Source: Oscillospiraceae bacterium (lineage in GTDB: Bacteria > Bacillota > Clostridia > Oscillospirales > Oscillospiraceae). From it: a stretch of 64,000 bases of DNA. The notes below the pieces were generated by a model. It was not told where the DNA came from, did no database searches, and saw only the letters and a list, made by a program, of their open reading frames with translations. The DNA lies in NCBI GenBank assembly GCA_009777235.1, contig WRMH01000015.1, positions 1-64,000 of the forward strand. Reading direction: 5' to 3'. Both the position numbers and the translations under genes were made by a program. This document shows, one piece after another, positions 62,664 through 64,000 of the stretch; the stretch's first letter is position 1, and each line of letters begins with the position of its first letter.

Positions 62664-63875
62664 TTACGCGTCTAATAAACATACTATGCCCGGCAGCGCT
62701 TTGCCTTCCATAAATTCAAGCGAAGCTCCGCCTCCCGTTGAAATATGCGTGATCTTATCCGCCACTCCAAATTTGCGCACGGCCGCGGCGGAATCGCCGC
62801 CGCCAATTACCGATATGGCATTTGAATTTGCAACGGCGGAAGCTATGCAACGCGTGCCCTCGGCAAATTTTGAAAACTCGAAAACCCCCATAGGCCCGTT
62901 CCAGACTATCGTTCCGGCGTCTTTTATCTCATTTACAAACTCGCCAATGGCCGCAGGGCCGATATCCATCGCCATCATGCCGTCCTCTATCGCTCCGCTG
63001 TCCACGACAACCGGATCGACATCATTTGAAAACTCGGCTCCCGCGACGGAATCTACCGGCAGCAATAGTTTTACTCCGCGTTCCTTCGCTTCGGCCTTGC
63101 ATTTTAGCACGGACGAGAGCTGCTCGTCTTCGCACAGGGAATTGCCTATTTTGCCGCCCTCGGCCTTGAAAAATGTATATGCCATGCCGCCTCCGATAAT
63201 GACGGTATCGGCGATTTTGAGCAGATTTGAAATAACCGCCAGCTTATCTGATACTTTGGCTCCGCCAAGTATCGCCACAAGCGGTCTTTTGGGGTCGGAA
63301 ATCGCGCCGCCGATGTACTTTAGTTCTTCATTTAATAAAAATCCCGAAACGGCGGGCAAAAAGCGCGACACGCCCTCTGTGGAAGCGTGAGCCCTATGCA
63401 CGCTGCCAAAAGCGTCGGACACAAATATATCCGCCATCGAAGCGAGCTTCTTTGCAAATTCGGGGTCATTTTTTTCTTCTTCGGGGTGAAAACGTGTATT
63501 TTCGAGCAGCATGATTTCACCCGGCTTTATGTTTTGAGAGAGCGTCATAGCGTCGTCCCCGATAACGTCCTTTGACATTTTTACGGGTCTGTTCAAATGC
63601 TTTGAAAGACAGTCCGCCACATCGCAAAGAGAAAACTCCGGCTTAAACTCGCCTTTTGGCCTGCCAAAGTGTGAACACGCGATAACAGCCGCGCCATTGT
63701 CAAGCAGATAGTTAATCGTCGGGAGCGCGGCCACTATGCGCCCTTCGTCTCTGATTTTTCCCGTTTCTTTATCAACAGGCACATTAAAATCGCAGCGCAA
63801 TAAGACCTTCTTCCCCTTTACGTCTATATCCGCCACGCTTTTTTTGTTATATGCCCTCGTATTGTCTTTGCTCAT
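62664..63875 (-). CDS. pgk: Phosphoglycerate kinase
   Basis: The 403-residue enzyme makes ATP from 1,3-bisphosphoglycerate. Substrate-binding segments are LLRCDFNVPVD, ACSHFGRPKGE, LENTRFHPEEEKND and HRAHASTEGVS. Nucleotide-side segments are LGGAKVSDKL, GPMGVFEF and VIGGGDSAAAV. ATG 63875 follows AGGAGGG and gives a normal N-terminus; the frame extends 24 codons upstream without homology. It is first of the glycolytic run visible here. A gap gene may lie beyond the window edge but cannot be seen. Confidence 0.97.
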   Translation of the reverse strand: MSKDNTRAYNKKSVADIDVKGKKVLLRCDFNVPVDKETGKIRDEGRIVAALPTINYLLDNGAAVIACSHFGRPKGEFKPEFSLCDVADCLSKHLNRPVKMSKDVIGDDAMTLSQNIKPGEIMLLENTRFHPEEEKNDPEFAKKLASMADIFVSDAFGSVHRAHASTEGVSRFLPAVSGFLLNEELKYIGGAISDPKRPLVAILGGAKVSDKLAVISNLLKIADTVIIGGGMAYTFFKAEGGKIGNSLCEDEQLSSVLKCKAEAKERGVKLLLPVDSVAGAEFSNDVDPVVVDSGAIEDGMMAMDIGPAAIGEFVNEIKDAGTIVWNGPMGVFEFSKFAEGTRCIASAVANSNAISVIGGGDSAAAVRKFGVADKITHISTGGGASLEFMEGKALPGIVCLLDA

Positions 63876-63902
63876 ATTCCCTCCTAAATTAACTGTATTA
63901 CG

Positions 63903-63947
63903 CATTGCCGGCAATGTTTTAGTATTGCGCGAGGCTTCACGCGTCAA
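63903..63947 (-). promoter_or_regulatory. Promoter and candidate operator of the pgk-tpiA-gpmI-eno run
   Basis: On the minus strand TTGACG (63942-63947) and TACTAA (63919-63924) are 17 bases apart. The expected start point falls inside the 14-base perfect palindrome CATTGCCGGCAATG (63903-63916), a position suited to a repressor. It does not resemble the CggR operator known from Bacillus. Confidence 0.45.
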
Positions 63948-64000
63948 AAAGCAATATCAATAATAACATATCATCGCGTGATTGTCACTATGAAACCGTC

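Overview
The window looks like a chromosomal piece of an uncultured anaerobic Clostridia-type Firmicute. The evidence is the set of family markers rather than any taxonomic search: DUF1292, DUF975 and PopT (DUF368) proteins, a lipoprotein-rich set of sugar-binding proteins with MalFG-type permeases but no local ATPase, strong AGGAGG-type ribosome binding sites, a Firmicutes-style 6S RNA, an rbgA-rnhB-yraN cluster and a membrane pyrophosphatase of the K+-independent type. Most genes are on the minus strand. No rRNA, tRNA or CRISPR array was seen.

Layout. 1-3.6 kb is an eroded accessory zone: a gene cut by the window edge, three related hairpins, a deletion-scar ORF, an AAA/DUF4143 ATPase between 21-bp direct repeats, the C-terminal stub of an Rpn-type nuclease and a MazF/PemK-like toxin. 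3.8-12.4 kb holds a serine hydrolase, a 1731-residue RTX/GLUG surface protein and a DUF5050 propeller. The last two are inserted into a former metallophosphoesterase-hydrolase operon, whose duplicated pieces flank them. 12.4-18.4 kb has thrC and the housekeeping run lepB-rbgA-rnhB-yraN, plus a CapA-like protein and a DUF4160/DUF2442 pair. 18.7-23.1 kb is a translationally coupled three-gene set (rhomboid-like membrane protein and two secreted PQQ-type propellers), next to an isolated rplS. 23.8-40.4 kb is carbohydrate-related: a GH5 lipoprotein, PopT, HppA, a galactan operon (ganS-ganP-ganQ-ganB/GH53) with a GH13 amylase downstream, and a divergent second sugar ABC transporter. 40.5-46.7 kb has a GDPD, an unrecognised 425-residue protein with an apparently leaderless transcript, a P-type ATPase whose catalytic motifs are all changed, and asnS. 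47.1-54 kb runs forward: comEC, holA, DUF975, a YfbR-like HD nucleotidase, nrdR and three small genes that look like the peripheral-stalk remains of a V-type ATPase. 54.1-64 kb has a PrsA/SurA-like foldase, 6S RNA, DUF1292, a class A penicillin-binding protein and the glycolytic run pgk-tpiA-gpmI-eno.

The most unusual items are (1) nrdR-G-I'-E', a short operon keeping only V-ATPase stator subunits, two of them with internal deletions, closed by a strong terminator; (2) an intact 830-codon P-type ATPase gene with Asn in place of the phosphorylated Asp and loss of every other catalytic signature; (3) a promoter-plus-two-hairpin element found before nrdR and before the rhomboid/PQQ operon, whose stems differ by compensatory changes; (4) the operon insertion that brought in the RTX/GLUG protein; and (5) nested non-coding repeats: a ~150-bp family with four copies, two of them carrying the same 160-bp insert with inverted ends, and a second family with GACCC...GGGTC ends.
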